From: Aggregatibacter sp. 2125159857
GTDB lineage: Bacteria; Pseudomonadota; Gammaproteobacteria; Enterobacterales; Pasteurellaceae
Assembly (NCBI RefSeq): GCF_017798005.1
Contig: NZ_CP072548.1
Span: forward strand, 1,922,001 to 1,986,000
Direction: 5' to 3'
Length of the DNA: 64,000 nt
In this document: positions 40,964 to 52,653 of the stretch, in pieces
Position numbering within the stretch: the stretch's first letter is position 1
Layout: each line of letters begins with the position of its first letter
Translations under genes and position numbers: made by a program
Notes under the pieces: generated by a model
Told to the model about the DNA's origin: nothing
Databases searched by the model: none
Seen by the model: only the letters and a program-made list of their open reading frames with translations

Positions 40964-41005
40964 TGTGTGAAATGTCACAGAATTCTCTTCCATTTTCATT
41001 ATAAT
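40964..41005 (+). promoter_or_regulatory. maeB promoter with class II CRP site
   Basis: TGTGTGAAATGTCACA (40964-40979) matches the CRP consensus TGTGA-N6-TCACA at 9 of 10. A perfect -10, TATAAT, lies at 41000-41005; with a start near 41012 the CRP centre falls near -40.5, the class II activation position. No -35 is needed. Confidence 0.75.
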
Positions 41006-41050
41006 AAAACGAACTTGTTCCAACGCATTTATTCAAAAGAGGATATTTTT

Positions 41051-43315
41051 ATGGATGAACAACTTAAAAAAGCAGCATTAGATTTTCACGAATTCCCGAT
41101 TCCGGGAAAAATTGAAGTGACGCCCACCAAATCGCTTGCGACTCAACGCGACTTAGCGCTTGCGTATTCTCCGGGGGTAGCGGCACCTTGTTTGGCTATT
41201 CAAGCAGATCCTGCAGATTCTTATAAATATACTTCTCGTGGCAACTTAGTGGCGGTGATTTCAAACGGCACGGCGGTGCTTGGTTTAGGCAATATCGGGG
41301 CGTTAGCAGGAAAACCGGTGATGGAAGGGAAAGGTGTGTTGTTTAAAAAATTCGCCGGCGTCAACGTCTTCGACATTGAAGTGAATGAACACGACCCAGA
41401 TAAGCTCATTGATATTATTGCGTCCCTTGAACCCACCTTCGGCGGCATTAACTTAGAAGACATTAAAGCACCGGAGTGTTTTTATATTGAACGTAAATTG
41501 CGTGAAAGAATGAAAATTCCGGTCTTCCACGATGACCAACACGGCACAGCCATTATTTCTGCTGCGGCGGTGCTCAATGGTTTGCGCATTGTTGATAAAA
41601 AAATTGAAAATGTGAAACTGGTGGCTTCCGGTGCCGGTGCGGCATCGATTGCGTGCTTAAACTTATTAGTTTCCCTCGGTATGAAACGGGAAAATATTAC
41701 CGTGTGCGACTCCAAAGGCGTGATCTATAAAAACCGTGATGATCGTATGGATGAAACCAAAAAACTGTATGCGATTGACGATAACGGTAAGCGTACCTTA
41801 GCGGAAGTCATTCCGAATGCGGATATTTTCTTGGGTTGTTCTGCTGCTGGCGCATTAACGCAAGACATGGTTAAAACCATGGCGGCACATCCCTTAATTT
41901 TGGCACTCGCCAACCCGGAACCGGAAATTTTACCACCATTGGCAAAAGCCGTCCGTCCGGATGCCATTGTGTGCACCGGTCGCTCCGATTACCCGAACCA
42001 AGTCAACAACGTACTTTGCTTCCCGTTCATTTTCCGCGGGGCATTAGACGTCAGCGCTACCACCATTAATGAAGAAATGAAACTTGCCGCGGTGCGTGCC
42101 ATTGCCGATTTAGCCTTGGCAGAGCAAAGCGATGTGGTGACATCTGCTTATGGTGATACCGAACTTACGTTTGGCCCGGAATACATTATTCCAAAACCAT
42201 TCGATCCGCGTTTAATCGTGCGTATTGCCCCAGCCGTGGCAAAAGCCGCGATGGATTCCGGTGTTGCGACTCGTCCAATTAAAGATTTTGATGCATACAT
42301 CGAACAACTCACCCAGTTCGTTTATAAAACCAACTTGTTTATGAAACCGGTGTTTGCGCAAGCGAAACAAGACAAGAAGCGTGTGTTATTAACCGACGGT
42401 GAAGAAACCCGAATTTTACATGCCGTGCAAGAAATCTCGACCTTAGGCATCGCTTATCCGATTTTACTCGGTCGCCCAAGCGTGATTGAACAACGCATTA
42501 AAAAACTCGGTTTGCATATTCAGGCAGGGCGTGATTTTGAGTTAATTAACATCGAAAATGATGCACGTTATCAAGAATGTTGTAAAACTTACTATGACAT
42601 GCTCAAACGTGCAGGCATCACGCCGGATATTGCTAAACGGGAAATGTTTAACAACCCAACCGCTATCGGTGCCGTGTTGTTGCATTTAGGTCATGCCGAT
42701 GCCATGTTATGTGGTTTAGTGGGACATTATGCCGATCATTTAAAAACCCTCAAAAACGTCATTGGTTTGCAAGAAGGGGTACATACGGCGGCTACCGTTA
42801 ACGGTTTGGTGCTACCGGCAGGCAACTTATTCCTTGCCGATACCTTCGTGAACAATGATCCGACAGCAGAAGAATTAGCGGAAATTACGCTCATGACAGC
42901 GAAAGAAGTCAGTTTATTTGGTATTGAGCCACAGATTGCCTTAATTTCACATTCCAATTACGGTAGCAATAACACCCCAAGTGCGGTCAAAATGCGTAAC
43001 GTTTTACATTTAGTGAAAGAACGCGCACCGGAACTCACTATTGACGGTGAAATGCACTGTGATGTTGCCTTATCGCAACAGCTCCGTGATGATGTGATGC
43101 CGGACAGCCCACTCAAAGGCGCGGCAAACGTGCTAGTGATGCCAAATATGGAAGCTGCGCGTATCAGCCTAAATCTATTACAAGGCACGGCAACACCGAC
43201 AACCGTTGGGCCAATCTTAATGGGCTTGAAAAAATCAGCACATATTTTAACGTCAGTCGCTTCTGTTCGCCGTATTATTAATATGGTGGCAATTGCTGCG
43301 GTAAAAGCGCAATAA
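41051..43315 (+). CDS. maeB: NADP-dependent malic enzyme with phosphotransacetylase-like domain
   Basis: From the ATG at 41051 the product is 754 residues (E. coli MaeB 759). The N-terminal malic enzyme (about 1-425) has [43 protein letters not shown] and the Rossmann segment [10 protein letters not shown]; the C-terminal part is a PTA_PTB domain ([49 protein letters not shown]) that acts as an allosteric sensor in E. coli. It decarboxylates malate to pyruvate and makes NADPH. AGAGGA lies 8 bases upstream of the ATG. Catabolite activation is suggested by the CRP site. Confidence 0.96.
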   Translation: MDEQLKKAALDFHEFPIPGKIEVTPTKSLATQRDLALAYSPGVAAPCLAIQADPADSYKYTSRGNLVAVISNGTAVLGLGNIGALAGKPVMEGKGVLFKKFAGVNVFDIEVNEHDPDKLIDIIASLEPTFGGINLEDIKAPECFYIERKLRERMKIPVFHDDQHGTAIISAAAVLNGLRIVDKKIENVKLVASGAGAASIACLNLLVSLGMKRENITVCDSKGVIYKNRDDRMDETKKLYAIDDNGKRTLAEVIPNADIFLGCSAAGALTQDMVKTMAAHPLILALANPEPEILPPLAKAVRPDAIVCTGRSDYPNQVNNVLCFPFIFRGALDVSATTINEEMKLAAVRAIADLALAEQSDVVTSAYGDTELTFGPEYIIPKPFDPRLIVRIAPAVAKAAMDSGVATRPIKDFDAYIEQLTQFVYKTNLFMKPVFAQAKQDKKRVLLTDGEETRILHAVQEISTLGIAYPILLGRPSVIEQRIKKLGLHIQAGRDFELINIENDARYQECCKTYYDMLKRAGITPDIAKREMFNNPTAIGAVLLHLGHADAMLCGLVGHYADHLKTLKNVIGLQEGVHTAATVNGLVLPAGNLFLADTFVNNDPTAEELAEITLMTAKEVSLFGIEPQIALISHSNYGSNNTPSAVKMRNVLHLVKERAPELTIDGEMHCDVALSQQLRDDVMPDSPLKGAANVLVMPNMEAARISLNLLQGTATPTTVGPILMGLKKSAHILTSVASVRRIINMVAIAAVKAQ

Positions 43316-43340
43316 AGCATACAAATTATGCCTAACAAAA

Positions 43341-43373
43341 AAGAAGATGGTTTGAAGACCATCTTCTTTTTTT
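43341..43373 (+). terminator. maeB terminator
   Basis: AAGAAGATGGT (43341-43351) and ACCATCTTCTT (43358-43368) form a perfect 11-bp stem with a 6-base loop and a T-run to 43373. Confidence 0.9.
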
Positions 43374-43449
43374 AAGTCTGATTCATAAATATCTACGTCT
43401 GAATAAATGAAGTTTTACCCTTGAGTTACGCAGATAATTTCAATGACAT

Positions 43450-44028
43450 CTATTTTTTCATTTCAAATTCAATCAACATAATCAAAATATGAATCACTTT
43501 AATATGCACTTCTTGAATCCGATCGGCATAACCAAAATGCGGCACGCGAACTTCCACATCGGCTAAGCCCGCCATTTTTCCGCCGTCTTTGCCGGTTAGC
43601 ACAATCACCTTCATGCCTTTTTCTTTGGCAACCTGAATGGCATTTAAAATATTCACGGAATTGCCCGAAGTTGAAAGTGCAAATAACACATCGCCTTGTT
43701 GACCGACTGCCTCAATATAACGGGAAAACACATATTCATAACCAAAATCGTTACCTACACAACTTAAGTGGCTGACATCCGAAATGGCAATGGCAGGATA
43801 TCCCGGGCGATTTGCGCGGTAACGTCCGGTGAGCTCTTCAGCAAAATGCATGGCGTCACAATGAGAACCACCGTTACCACAAGAAAGTACCTTTCCGCCC
43901 TGTTTAAACCGATCGGCAATTAATAATGCCGCCTGTTGCACCGCCTGAATATTTTTTTCATCTGATAAAAACGCGTTTAATACGGTTGCCGCCTCGTCTA
44001 ATTCAGCTTTAATTTGGTCAAAATACAT
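43450..44028 (-). CDS. gmhA: sedoheptulose-7-phosphate isomerase (phosphoheptose isomerase)
   Basis: A 192-residue SIS-domain enzyme, the same length as E. coli GmhA. It converts sedoheptulose-7-phosphate to D-glycero-D-manno-heptose-7-phosphate, the first step to the ADP-heptose used by WaaF and Ops[26 protein letters not shown] holds the zinc and substrate residues, followed by [11 protein letters not shown] and [28 protein letters not shown] stands before its ATG. It is a single-gene unit, convergent with maeB. Confidence 0.97.
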   Translation of the reverse strand: MYFDQIKAELDEAATVLNAFLSDEKNIQAVQQAALLIADRFKQGGKVLSCGNGGSHCDAMHFAEELTGRYRANRPGYPAIAISDVSHLSCVGNDFGYEYVFSRYIEAVGQQGDVLFALSTSGNSVNILNAIQVAKEKGMKVIVLTGKDGGKMAGLADVEVRVPHFGYADRIQEVHIKVIHILIMLIEFEMKK

Positions 44029-44155
44029 CCCGTCCTCCTGATATAAAAAAATTAACGAATTGTAATCAAATTTAGCCTATTGCTCAATAATAACCTCCTT
44101 TTTAGGGTTCAATGTAGCCGTCTATGATTTGCTTTCCGAAGTGGGCATTTATCGT

Positions 44156-44161
44156 TATAAT
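44156..44161 (+). promoter_or_regulatory. -10 of the probable ribF-ileS promoter
   Basis: A perfect TATAAT lies 36 bases before the ribF start. The matching -35 position reads TTTCCG and is poor, so this may be an activated or weak promoter. Confidence 0.4.
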
Positions 44162-44196
44162 GAAAAGATTGATCTTAATTTTTTACAGGCAATATC

Positions 44197-45135
44197 ATGC
44201 AATTAATTCGTGGGCTCTCTAAGGTATCGCAATGTTTGTCGAGTTGTGTTTTGACTATCGGCAATTTTGACGGGGTACATTTAGGCCATCAAGCGATTTT
44301 GCACCATTTACGCCAAAAAGCCGACGAACTGAATTTGCCCATGGCGGTAATGTTATTCGAACCTCAACCGCAAGAATTTTTTCTGGGTGACAAAGCCCCT
44401 GCTCGCCTTATGCGTTTGCGCGATAAATTGTATTATCTTAAACAAGCCGGTGTGGATGTGGTTATCATCGCAAAATTCGACCGCACTTTTGCCAATTTGC
44501 CTGCACAACAATTTATTGAAGATTGGTTGGTGCGTAAATTAAATGTGAAATTTTTAAGCATTGGCGATGATTTTAAATTTGGTGCCAAACGCCAAGGTAA
44601 CTTTGCGCTGTTACAACACGCCGGTGAAAAGTTTGGTTTTACCGTCGAAGATAACCGTAGCTTTTGTTTGGATGCCTTGCGAATCAGTAGCACGGCGATT
44701 CGCGAAGCATTAGCCAAGGATGATTTAACGTTAGCGGAAAAATTACTTGGACGTCCTTATCGTATTTTAGGGCGCGTAATTCACGGCAATCAGCTTGGTC
44801 GCACTATCGGGTTTCCGACTGCGAATATTCGCTTGCATCGTCAGGTAAATCCGGTCAAAGGGGTGTACGCAGTTAAAGTGCGGTTAAAATCCGGCGCGTT
44901 TTTTAATGGGGTCGCAAACATCGGCACCCGTCCGACCATCAACGGTGTGAATCAATTATTAGAGGCGCATTTATTTGATTTTCAAGGCGATCTTTATGGT
45001 CAATGGTTGGATGTAGAACTCTGTCATAAAATCCGCAATGAAATGAAATTTTCCTCTTTTGACGATTTAAAAGCACAAATTGCGCAGGACGTGGAAACGG
45101 CGAAAAACGTTTTCAAAACTAACCGCACTTTATAG
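44197..45135 (+). CDS. ribF: bifunctional riboflavin kinase / FAD synthetase
   Basis: A 312-residue enzyme (E. coli 313) that makes FMN and then FAD from riboflavin. The N-terminal FAD synthetase (nucleotidyltransferase) has LTIGNFDGVHLGHQAIL and FKFGAKRQGNF; the C-terminal kinase has GRVIHGNQLGRTIGFPTANI and VANIGTRPTINGVNQLLEAHLFDF. No FMN riboswitch was seen before it. It is 39 bases upstream of ileS, a conserved pair. Confidence 0.97.
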   Translation: MQLIRGLSKVSQCLSSCVLTIGNFDGVHLGHQAILHHLRQKADELNLPMAVMLFEPQPQEFFLGDKAPARLMRLRDKLYYLKQAGVDVVIIAKFDRTFANLPAQQFIEDWLVRKLNVKFLSIGDDFKFGAKRQGNFALLQHAGEKFGFTVEDNRSFCLDALRISSTAIREALAKDDLTLAEKLLGRPYRILGRVIHGNQLGRTIGFPTANIRLHRQVNPVKGVYAVKVRLKSGAFFNGVANIGTRPTINGVNQLLEAHLFDFQGDLYGQWLDVELCHKIRNEMKFSSFDDLKAQIAQDVETAKNVFKTNRTL

Positions 45136-45174
45136 AACACAAATTTTAATTTTTACATAACACTGGAATATAAA

Positions 45175-47997
45175 ATGACTGATTATAAAAATACCCTTAA
45201 CCTCCCTGAAACGGGCTTTCCAATGCGCGGCGATTTAGCCAAGCGCGAGCCTGTGATGTTGAAAAACTGGTATGAGAAAAATCTCTATCAAAAAATTCGT
45301 GAAAATTCAAAAGGCAAAAAATCCTTTATTTTGCATGATGGCCCTCCGTATGCGAACGGCAACATTCATATCGGCCATGCAGTGAATAAAATTCTGAAAG
45401 ATATTATTGTGAAATCCAAAACCGCATTAGGTTTTGACTCGCCTTATATTCCGGGTTGGGACTGTCACGGCTTGCCGATTGAATTAAAAGTAGAAGGCTT
45501 AGTAGGCAAACCGAATGAGAAAATTTCTGCGGCTGAATTCCGAGCGAAATGCCGTGAATATGCAGCGGAACAGGTAGAAGGCCAGAAAAAAGACTTTATC
45601 CGTTTAGGCGTGTTGGGTGATTGGAATAACCCTTATTTGACCATGAACTTTGATACCGAAGCACACATCATCCGTACGCTTGGCAAAGTGATTGCTAACG
45701 GCCACTTATACAAAGGATCCAAACCGGTGCACTGGTGTTTGGATTGCGGTTCTTCTTTGGCTGAAGCGGAAGTGGAATACGAAGACAAAGTTTCTCCGTC
45801 CATTTATGTGTGTTTCCCGGCGGTAAGTGCGGTAGAAATTGAAGAGAAATTTAACGCTGTCGGAAAAGGTCATGGCAAATTATCTGCAGTCATTTGGACA
45901 ACAACGCCTTGGACAATGCCATCTAACCGTGCGATTGCAGTAAATGCAGAATTAGAATACAACCTAGTCCAACTTGGTGATGAGCGTGTGATCTTAGCCG
46001 CTGAATTAGTGGAATCCGTGGCGAAAGCGGTAGGTGTAGAACAGGTTGAAATTTTAGGGTCAGTAAAAGGTCAAGCACTTGAGTTAGTACGCTTTAACCA
46101 TCCGTTCTATGATTTCACTGTACCGGTGATTTTAGGCGATCACGTGACCACCGATGGCGGTACAGGTTTAGTACACACTGCACCGGATCACGGTTTAGAC
46201 GATTTTATTGTAGGACAAAAATATAATTTACCAATGGCGGGTCTTGTATCGAATGACGGTAAATTTATTTCAACCACTGAATTCTTCGCAGGTAAAGGCG
46301 TATTTGAAGCGAATCCATTGGTTGTTGAAAAATTACAGGAAGTGGGCAACTTATTAAAAGTGGAGAAAATCAAACACAGCTACCCACACTGCTGGCGCCA
46401 TAAAACCCCGATTATTTTCCGTGCGACTCCGCAATGGTTTATCGGCATGGAAACACAAGGTTTACGCCAACAAGCCTTAGGTGAAATCAAACAAGTGCGT
46501 TGGATTCCGGATTGGGGTCAAGCTCGTATCGAAAAAATGGTGGAAAATCGTCCTGACTGGTGTATTTCCCGTCAACGTACTTGGGGTGTACCAATGACCT
46601 TATTCGTGCACAAAGAAACCGAAGAGCTTCATCCGCGTACCTTAGAGTTACTTGAAGAAGTGGCGAAACGTGTAGAGAAAGCCGGTATTCAAGCATGGTG
46701 GGATTTAGACGAAAAAGAATTATTAGGCGCAGATGCAGAAACCTATCGCAAAGTGCCTGATACTCTTGACGTATGGTTCGACTCAGGATCAACCTATTCT
46801 TCTGTGGTGGCGAATCGTCCGGAATTTAACGGTCAAGATATCGACATGTATTTAGAAGGTTCCGACCAACACCGTGGTTGGTTTATGTCTTCTTTAATGC
46901 TTTCAACTGCAACAGATAAAAAAGCACCTTACAAACAAGTATTAACCCATGGCTTCACGGTGGATGGTCAAGGACGCAAAATGTCTAAATCCATCGGTAA
47001 CATCGTGACGCCACAAGAAGTCATGGATAAATTCGGTGGTGACATTTTACGTTTATGGGTGGCCTCTACTGACTATACCGGTGAAATGACCGTTTCCGAT
47101 GAAATCTTAAAACGTGCGGCAGACAGCTATCGTCGTATTCGTAACACGGCACGTTTCTTACTAGCTAACTTAAACGGTTTTGATCCACAACGTGATGCCG
47201 TTAAACCGGAAGAAATGATTAGCTTAGATCGTTGGGCGGTAGCTTGTGCGTTAGATGCACAAAAAGAAATTAAAGACGCTTATGATAACTATCAATTCCA
47301 TGCCGTAGTGCAACGCTTAATGCGTTTCTGTTCTGTGGAAATGGGCTCGTTCTACCTTGATATTATCAAAGACCGTCAATACACCACCAAAGCAGACAGC
47401 CTTGCGCGTCGTAGCTGCCAAACCGCTTTATGGCACATTGCGGAAGCTTTAGTACGTTGGATGGCACCAATCCTGTCATTCACGGCAGATGAAGTGTGGG
47501 GGTACTTGCCGCAAACGGCGACGGCACGTGCAGAATTCGTCTTTACGGAAGAATTCTACGAAGGCTTATTCGGCTTAGGCGCGAACGAAAAATTAGATGA
47601 TGCTTACTGGCAACAACTGATTAAAGTACGTTCTGAAGTGAACCGCGTGTTAGAAATCGCCCGTAATGACAAAGTGATTGGCGGCGGTTTAGAAGCAGAA
47701 GTAACGGTTTATGCTAACGATGAATATCGTGCCTTGTTAGAACAATTAGGCGATGAATTACGTTTCGTGTTGATTACGTCAAAAGCTGAAGTGAAAGCAT
47801 TGTCAGATAAACCGGCAGATGTAGCTGATGGCGAGTTAGAGGGGATTGCAGTAAGCGTTACCCGTTCTCAAGGCGAAAAATGCCCGCGCTGCTGGCATTA
47901 TTCCGACAAAATCGGTGTGAATTCGGAACATCCGACACTTTGCCCGCGTTGTGTAGAAAACGTTGCAGGCAATGGCGAAGTCAGACGTTTCGCTTAA
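45175..47997 (+). CDS. ileS: isoleucyl-tRNA synthetase
   Basis: A 940-residue class I synthetase (E. coli 938). HIGH is at 65-68 ([12 protein letters not shown]) and KMSKS at 602-606 ([10 protein letters not shown]). The editing domain carries [20 protein letters not shown] and [16 protein letters not shown]. The C-terminal zinc ligands are Cys903/906 (CPRCWHY) and Cys923/926 (CPRCVENV). It is the bacterial type, not the mupirocin-resistant eukaryote-like type. In enterics lspA follows; here a terminator follows instead. Confidence 0.98.
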   Translation: MTDYKNTLNLPETGFPMRGDLAKREPVMLKNWYEKNLYQKIRENSKGKKSFILHDGPPYANGNIHIGHAVNKILKDIIVKSKTALGFDSPYIPGWDCHGLPIELKVEGLVGKPNEKISAAEFRAKCREYAAEQVEGQKKDFIRLGVLGDWNNPYLTMNFDTEAHIIRTLGKVIANGHLYKGSKPVHWCLDCGSSLAEAEVEYEDKVSPSIYVCFPAVSAVEIEEKFNAVGKGHGKLSAVIWTTTPWTMPSNRAIAVNAELEYNLVQLGDERVILAAELVESVAKAVGVEQVEILGSVKGQALELVRFNHPFYDFTVPVILGDHVTTDGGTGLVHTAPDHGLDDFIVGQKYNLPMAGLVSNDGKFISTTEFFAGKGVFEANPLVVEKLQEVGNLLKVEKIKHSYPHCWRHKTPIIFRATPQWFIGMETQGLRQQALGEIKQVRWIPDWGQARIEKMVENRPDWCISRQRTWGVPMTLFVHKETEELHPRTLELLEEVAKRVEKAGIQAWWDLDEKELLGADAETYRKVPDTLDVWFDSGSTYSSVVANRPEFNGQDIDMYLEGSDQHRGWFMSSLMLSTATDKKAPYKQVLTHGFTVDGQGRKMSKSIGNIVTPQEVMDKFGGDILRLWVASTDYTGEMTVSDEILKRAADSYRRIRNTARFLLANLNGFDPQRDAVKPEEMISLDRWAVACALDAQKEIKDAYDNYQFHAVVQRLMRFCSVEMGSFYLDIIKDRQYTTKADSLARRSCQTALWHIAEALVRWMAPILSFTADEVWGYLPQTATARAEFVFTEEFYEGLFGLGANEKLDDAYWQQLIKVRSEVNRVLEIARNDKVIGGGLEAEVTVYANDEYRALLEQLGDELRFVLITSKAEVKALSDKPADVADGELEGIAVSVTRSQGEKCPRCWHYSDKIGVNSEHPTLCPRCVENVAGNGEVRRFA

Positions 47998-48053
47998 TTC
48001 ACGCTTTTCGCATTGGCCGATTTACCTCGGTCAATGCGCCAATCAAAATGAAG

Positions 48054-48085
48054 AAAGGATAAGTCGATAGGCTTATCCTTTTTTA
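48054..48085 (+). terminator. ileS terminator
   Basis: AAAGGATAAG (48054-48063) and CTTATCCTTT (48072-48081) form a 10-bp stem with an 8-base loop and a T-run. Confidence 0.85.
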
Positions 48086-48091
48086 GTTGAA

Positions 48092-48128
48092 TAAAAAAGC
48101 TGAGTTCAACTTTAGTCGAACTCAGCTT
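48092..48128 (-). terminator. eno terminator
   Basis: On the minus strand AAGCTGAGTTC and GAACTCAGCTT (48118-48128 with 48097-48107) form an 11-bp stem followed by TTTTTTAT. It starts 56 bases past the eno stop. Confidence 0.85.
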
Positions 48129-48183
48129 GAAACATTAAAGTGCGGTGGCTTTTACACCTATTTTTTTCTCCGCATCTATGCAA

Positions 48184-49512
<1,329 letters not shown>

Positions 49513-49550
49513 TTAATTAAAACGGGTTAGTTTGCTCTAAAAATGTCGGT

Positions 49551-49579
49551 ATCATAAAGCTATTTTGTTCCTTTGTCTT
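49551..49579 (-). promoter_or_regulatory. eno promoter
   Basis: On the minus strand AAGACA (49574-49579) and TATGAT (49551-49556) are separated by 17 bases, 4 of 6 and 5 of 6 to consensus, 57 bases before the eno start. Confidence 0.6.
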
Positions 49580-49695
49580 GCAAAAACTACAGACAATTTG
49601 ATTTTGCTCTATGTTTTCCGCCAACTTAAGTGCGGTTCAATTTTAAGATGAATTTTTCGAGATAATGCGCCATGAATTTGAACGAAAATAGCCCG

Positions 49696-50358
49696 TTATT
49701 CGGCAAAATATTGCAGTAAGTTTTTCACCGCACTTTGCCAGTCTTGTGCTTTGGTGACAGCGGAGATCACGGCAATACTGCCTACCCCTGTGGCTAAAAT
49801 ATCAGGAAAATGCGAAGCACTGATGCCACCGATTGCGACAGTCGGCATTTTACCTAAGTTTTTTACCTGTGTGGCTAAATTGGCAATGCCTTGAGGGGCG
49901 GAAGGCATCTCTTTGGTTTGTGTCGGGAAAATATGCCCGAGGGCAATATAGGAAGGACGCAACGGTAACACCAGATCGACTTCTTCTTGATTGTGGGTGG
50001 AGACACCGAGACGTAGTCCCGCTTGTTGGATGGCGTTTAAATCCGCTGTGAGTAGATCCTCTTGCCCAAGATGGACGCCGTAAGCCTGATACTTAATTGC
50101 CAACTGCCAAAAATCATCTACAAATAACCGCACTTGATGTTGTTTGGCTAAGGTAATGCAGCGCGCAATTTCCTCTTCCGCCTGTTCCGCAGAACGATCT
50201 TTAATGCGAATTTGCAAGGTTTTCACGCCGGCGTGAATGAGTCGTTCAACCCATTCATAACTGTCTACGATGACATACAAGCCTAACTTAAATTCAGTGG
50301 GCGCAAAAGGGGCTTTGGGTGGGATGATTTCGGATAAATGAGATAGCGATACGGCCAT
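49696..50358 (-). CDS. thiE: thiamine-phosphate synthase
   Basis: From the ATG at 50358 the product is 220 residues (E. coli 211). It joins HMP pyrophosphate and thiazole phosphate to thiamine phosphate. [71 protein letters not shown] and [27 protein letters not shown] match E. coli ThiE throughout. GGAG six bases upstream fixes the ATG; a TTG start four codons earlier is possible but less likely. No other thi gene or TPP riboswitch is beside it. The usual IND metal segment reads VDD here. Confidence 0.93.
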   Translation of the reverse strand: MAVSLSHLSEIIPPKAPFAPTEFKLGLYVIVDSYEWVERLIHAGVKTLQIRIKDRSAEQAEEEIARCITLAKQHQVRLFVDDFWQLAIKYQAYGVHLGQEDLLTADLNAIQQAGLRLGVSTHNQEEVDLVLPLRPSYIALGHIFPTQTKEMPSAPQGIANLATQVKNLGKMPTVAIGGISASHFPDILATGVGSIAVISAVTKAQDWQSAVKNLLQYFAE

Positions 50359-50438
50359 AGCAAACTCCAATTAAATTGACATAAATGAAATAACGGCAAC
50401 AGTGCAAGTGCGGTCAGATATTGAGGCGTTTTTCTCTT

Positions 50439-51482
50439 TTAAAACAAACCGCACTTTTTCATCTGTTCCACCACCTGCGCCACCTCAATTTGTGCCATCA
50501 GATGCTTCCCTTTTAACTTCGTTGCCCAAGGCAACTGCGCAGATGGTTTGCCAAATTCCTTTTGCACATTTTTTTCATACACCGACACCACATTGGCAAG
50601 GTTGCGATAAGGGCCGGTACGCAACGGGTTGTGGTAAGCATATAAACCGATAACCGGCGTGCCTTGCGTCGTTGCAATATGTGCAGGGCCGGAATCCGGT
50701 GAAAGCACCAAATCCACCTGCCGGATTAATGCCGCAAGCTGTGGAAGCGTTAACTTGCCTGCAGCATTGGTTGGTGCAAAGTGACATAAGCCCTGAATTT
50801 GCTCAATTATCGCCAATTCACGAGGCGCGGGTGAACTGCACAAAATCACGTTGACATTATGTTGGTGGGCAATATTGGCGACTTCCGCATAACGTTCTAC
50901 TAACCAGTCTTTTTCGGGCTTACTGGAACAAGGGGAAATCAGCAAATTCTTACGGGTGGGATCAATATATTGGCGCGCTGTGATCAAATCATCCTCCGCT
51001 ACCGGCAAATCCCATTGCGGTTCTGTGCAAGGCACACCCAAATAGTCCACAAACGCCATAAAGCCGTCTAACACATGAGGATTGTTCGGGTCTTGAATCT
51101 TGCGATGGGTAAACAACCACTGCCCTTCGCGCGCCCGCTGTTTACCGAAACCGATACGATATTTCGCCTTAATACCCAGGGATAAAATTGACGCACGAAA
51201 TGCCGTTTGCATATTTAATAACGCATCAAATCGACGATCTTTCAACTGTCGCCACAACTGACACACCCCACGCCAGCCGCTTTTTTTGTCATACACCACA
51301 AACTCCACCCCCGACACATGACGAAACAGCTGCGCTTCCGTTTTTCCGATAACCCATGTTATTTGGGTGCTTGGCCAATAACGCTGAATCTGTTGCACCG
51401 CCGCCAACGCATGGCAAACATCGCCAATGGCGGACAAACGTAAAATACAAAGGGATTGCGGAGGCTGGGTGAAAAGCGGCAT
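50439..51482 (-). CDS. opsX: LPS heptosyltransferase I (OpsX)
   Basis: A 347-residue GT9 glycosyltransferase. ILRLSAIGDVCHALAAVQQIQ is the N-terminal Rossmann signature, ISPCSSKPEKDWLVERYAEVA lies in the middle, and LVLSPDSGPAHIATTQGTPVIGLYAYHNPLRTGPY is the donor site. It resembles Haemophilus OpsX, which adds the first heptose to a phosphorylated single Kdo, rather than enteric WaaC. It is divergent from kdkA, the enzyme that phosphorylates that Kdo, as in H. influenzae. An uptake word overlaps its last codons (KKCGLF). Confidence 0.9.
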   Translation of the reverse strand: MPLFTQPPQSLCILRLSAIGDVCHALAAVQQIQRYWPSTQITWVIGKTEAQLFRHVSGVEFVVYDKKSGWRGVCQLWRQLKDRRFDALLNMQTAFRASILSLGIKAKYRIGFGKQRAREGQWLFTHRKIQDPNNPHVLDGFMAFVDYLGVPCTEPQWDLPVAEDDLITARQYIDPTRKNLLISPCSSKPEKDWLVERYAEVANIAHQHNVNVILCSSPAPRELAIIEQIQGLCHFAPTNAAGKLTLPQLAALIRQVDLVLSPDSGPAHIATTQGTPVIGLYAYHNPLRTGPYRNLANVVSVYEKNVQKEFGKPSAQLPWATKLKGKHLMAQIEVAQVVEQMKKCGLF

Positions 51483-51568
51483 AGATCTCTCGTTGATGTT
51501 GAATTTGGGAATTGCGTTATTTTAAAGTAGAATGCGCCCATCCGCTATCTCATTTTCAAGGTCGCAAA

Positions 51569-52297
51569 ATGCTTGAATATCAACTGAAAAACGACTTTTT
51601 TCTGTTTAATTTTGAACACCCGGAACCCCATCAGGAAGACTTTTTTAACGCCGATTTTTGGCGCCGACAAAACCGCATTTTAGGATCGGCACAAGGGCGC
51701 GGCACCACATGGTTTTTACACTCGGCAGATCGCTTCGGTGTAAACACCGCGCTGCGTCATTATTACCGTGGTGGCTTATGGGGCAAGTTCAACAAGGATC
51801 GTTACCTTTTTCAGCAGCTACAAAATACTCGTAGCATTGCTGAATTTAACCTGTTAAATCAATTACATCAGGCCGGCCTACCGGTACCCACACCCATTGG
51901 AGCACGGGTTCGTAAAGGCAACTTGGGAGTCTGTTATCAAGCTGATTTGCTGAGCGAAAAAATCGAAAATGCCCAAGATCTGACCGCACTTTTGCAGACA
52001 CAACGTCTTACCGCCGACCAATGGCGACAAATCGGCGGATTGATCCGTCAATTACACGATTTACAAATTTGCCACACCGATCTCAACGCGCACAACATTC
52101 TGTGCCAACAACTGGAAGGCGGGACAAAATTTTGGCTCATTGATTTTGATAAGTGCGGTGAAAAATCGGGCAGTTTTTGGAAGGAAGGCAATTTGCAACG
52201 ATTACAGCGTTCCTTTAACAAAGAAGTGGAACGTATGCACATTCAATTTGACGAGCAGCATTGGCAGCACTTGATGGAAGGTTATTCACAAAAATAA
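51569..52297 (+). CDS. kdkA: 3-deoxy-D-manno-octulosonic acid (Kdo) kinase
   Basis: A 242-residue kinase (H. influenzae KdkA 241) of the protein-kinase-like fold. RGTTWFLHSADRFGVNTALRHYYRGGLWGKFNKDRYLF is the nucleotide-binding lobe, HTDLNAHN at 169-176 the catalytic loop and LIDFDKC (190-196) the metal-binding DFG equivalent. It phosphorylates the single Kdo of lipid A on the cytoplasmic face, the acceptor for OpsX. AAGGT precedes the ATG; a frame opening at 51512 has no ribosome site. Its last 61 codons and terminator are repeated 542 bases downstream. Confidence 0.93.
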   Translation: MLEYQLKNDFFLFNFEHPEPHQEDFFNADFWRRQNRILGSAQGRGTTWFLHSADRFGVNTALRHYYRGGLWGKFNKDRYLFQQLQNTRSIAEFNLLNQLHQAGLPVPTPIGARVRKGNLGVCYQADLLSEKIENAQDLTALLQTQRLTADQWRQIGGLIRQLHDLQICHTDLNAHNILCQQLEGGTKFWLIDFDKCGEKSGSFWKEGNLQRLQRSFNKEVERMHIQFDEQHWQHLMEGYSQK

Positions 52298-52349
52298 TCA
52301 CTGAATTGGCAACAAAAACGGTAGGCACATTGACCTACCGTTTTTTATT
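52112..52349 (+). repeat. direct repeat, copy 1: kdkA 3' end plus terminator
   Basis: This segment starts exactly at kdkA codon 182 and ends in the T-run after the CGGTAGGCACATTGACCTACCG terminator region. It is about 97% identical (8 differences in 238 bases by eye) to 52654-52891. Confidence 0.92.
52318..52347 (+). terminator. kdkA terminator
   Basis: ACGGTAGG and CCTACCGT pair over a short loop, followed by TTTTTT. A near-identical copy ends the downstream repeat at about 52860-52889. Confidence 0.8.
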
Positions 52350-52653
52350 ATAGCCAGCCAAAGTCTGGCTATAAAAGTCATAGGCTATGCGTATGGCGCC
52401 AAATAGCTTAAGCGATAAACAGAAAAAAATCCTCGCTATATAATGAACAAGGCTGACAAGCGAAACTCAATATATAGGACGATTATTTACCCCCTCGTAG
52501 CGTGCAACTTGTTGCACGAATAATTAGCCTCGATGCGTAATTCACGATTTCATGCGTAGCGTGCATCTTGATGCACGACCAAATTACGCACGGAACGTTA
52601 TTTAACGCTTTCAGGCATTCATGATTTCGTGCAACAAGTTGCACGCTACGATT
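52350..52653. other. spacer between the kdkA repeats: no gene seen
   Basis: This 304-base stretch holds no convincing coding region. It begins with a small hairpin (TAGCCAG and CTGGCTA, 52351-52371) and contains three REP-like palindromic units listed separately. Everything from the kdkA stop at 52297 to the phosphohexomutase stop at 52910 is otherwise repeat or spacer. Confidence 0.7.
52496..52650. repeat. three REP-like palindromic units
   Basis: Unit A (52496-52519) is CGTAG followed by the palindrome CGTGCAAC-TT-GTTGCACG. Unit B (52555-52578) has the same CGTAG lead with CGTGCATC-TT-GATGCACG, where compensating changes keep the stem. Unit C (52627-52650) is the exact reverse complement of unit A. 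Pairs of opposite orientation with an asymmetric lead are the layout of REP/BIME elements. Unit C ends three bases before the duplicated kdkA segment starts. Confidence 0.8.

Noticed and set aside
50406..50456. Inverted uptake words at the opsX 3' end as a terminator
   Set aside because: The right arm is inside the opsX coding region and the loop is 33 bases; too loose to call.
52496..52650. The palindromic units as a CRISPR array
   Set aside because: There are only three units, with uneven spacing and mixed orientation, no uniform spacers and no cas genes; they fit REP elements.
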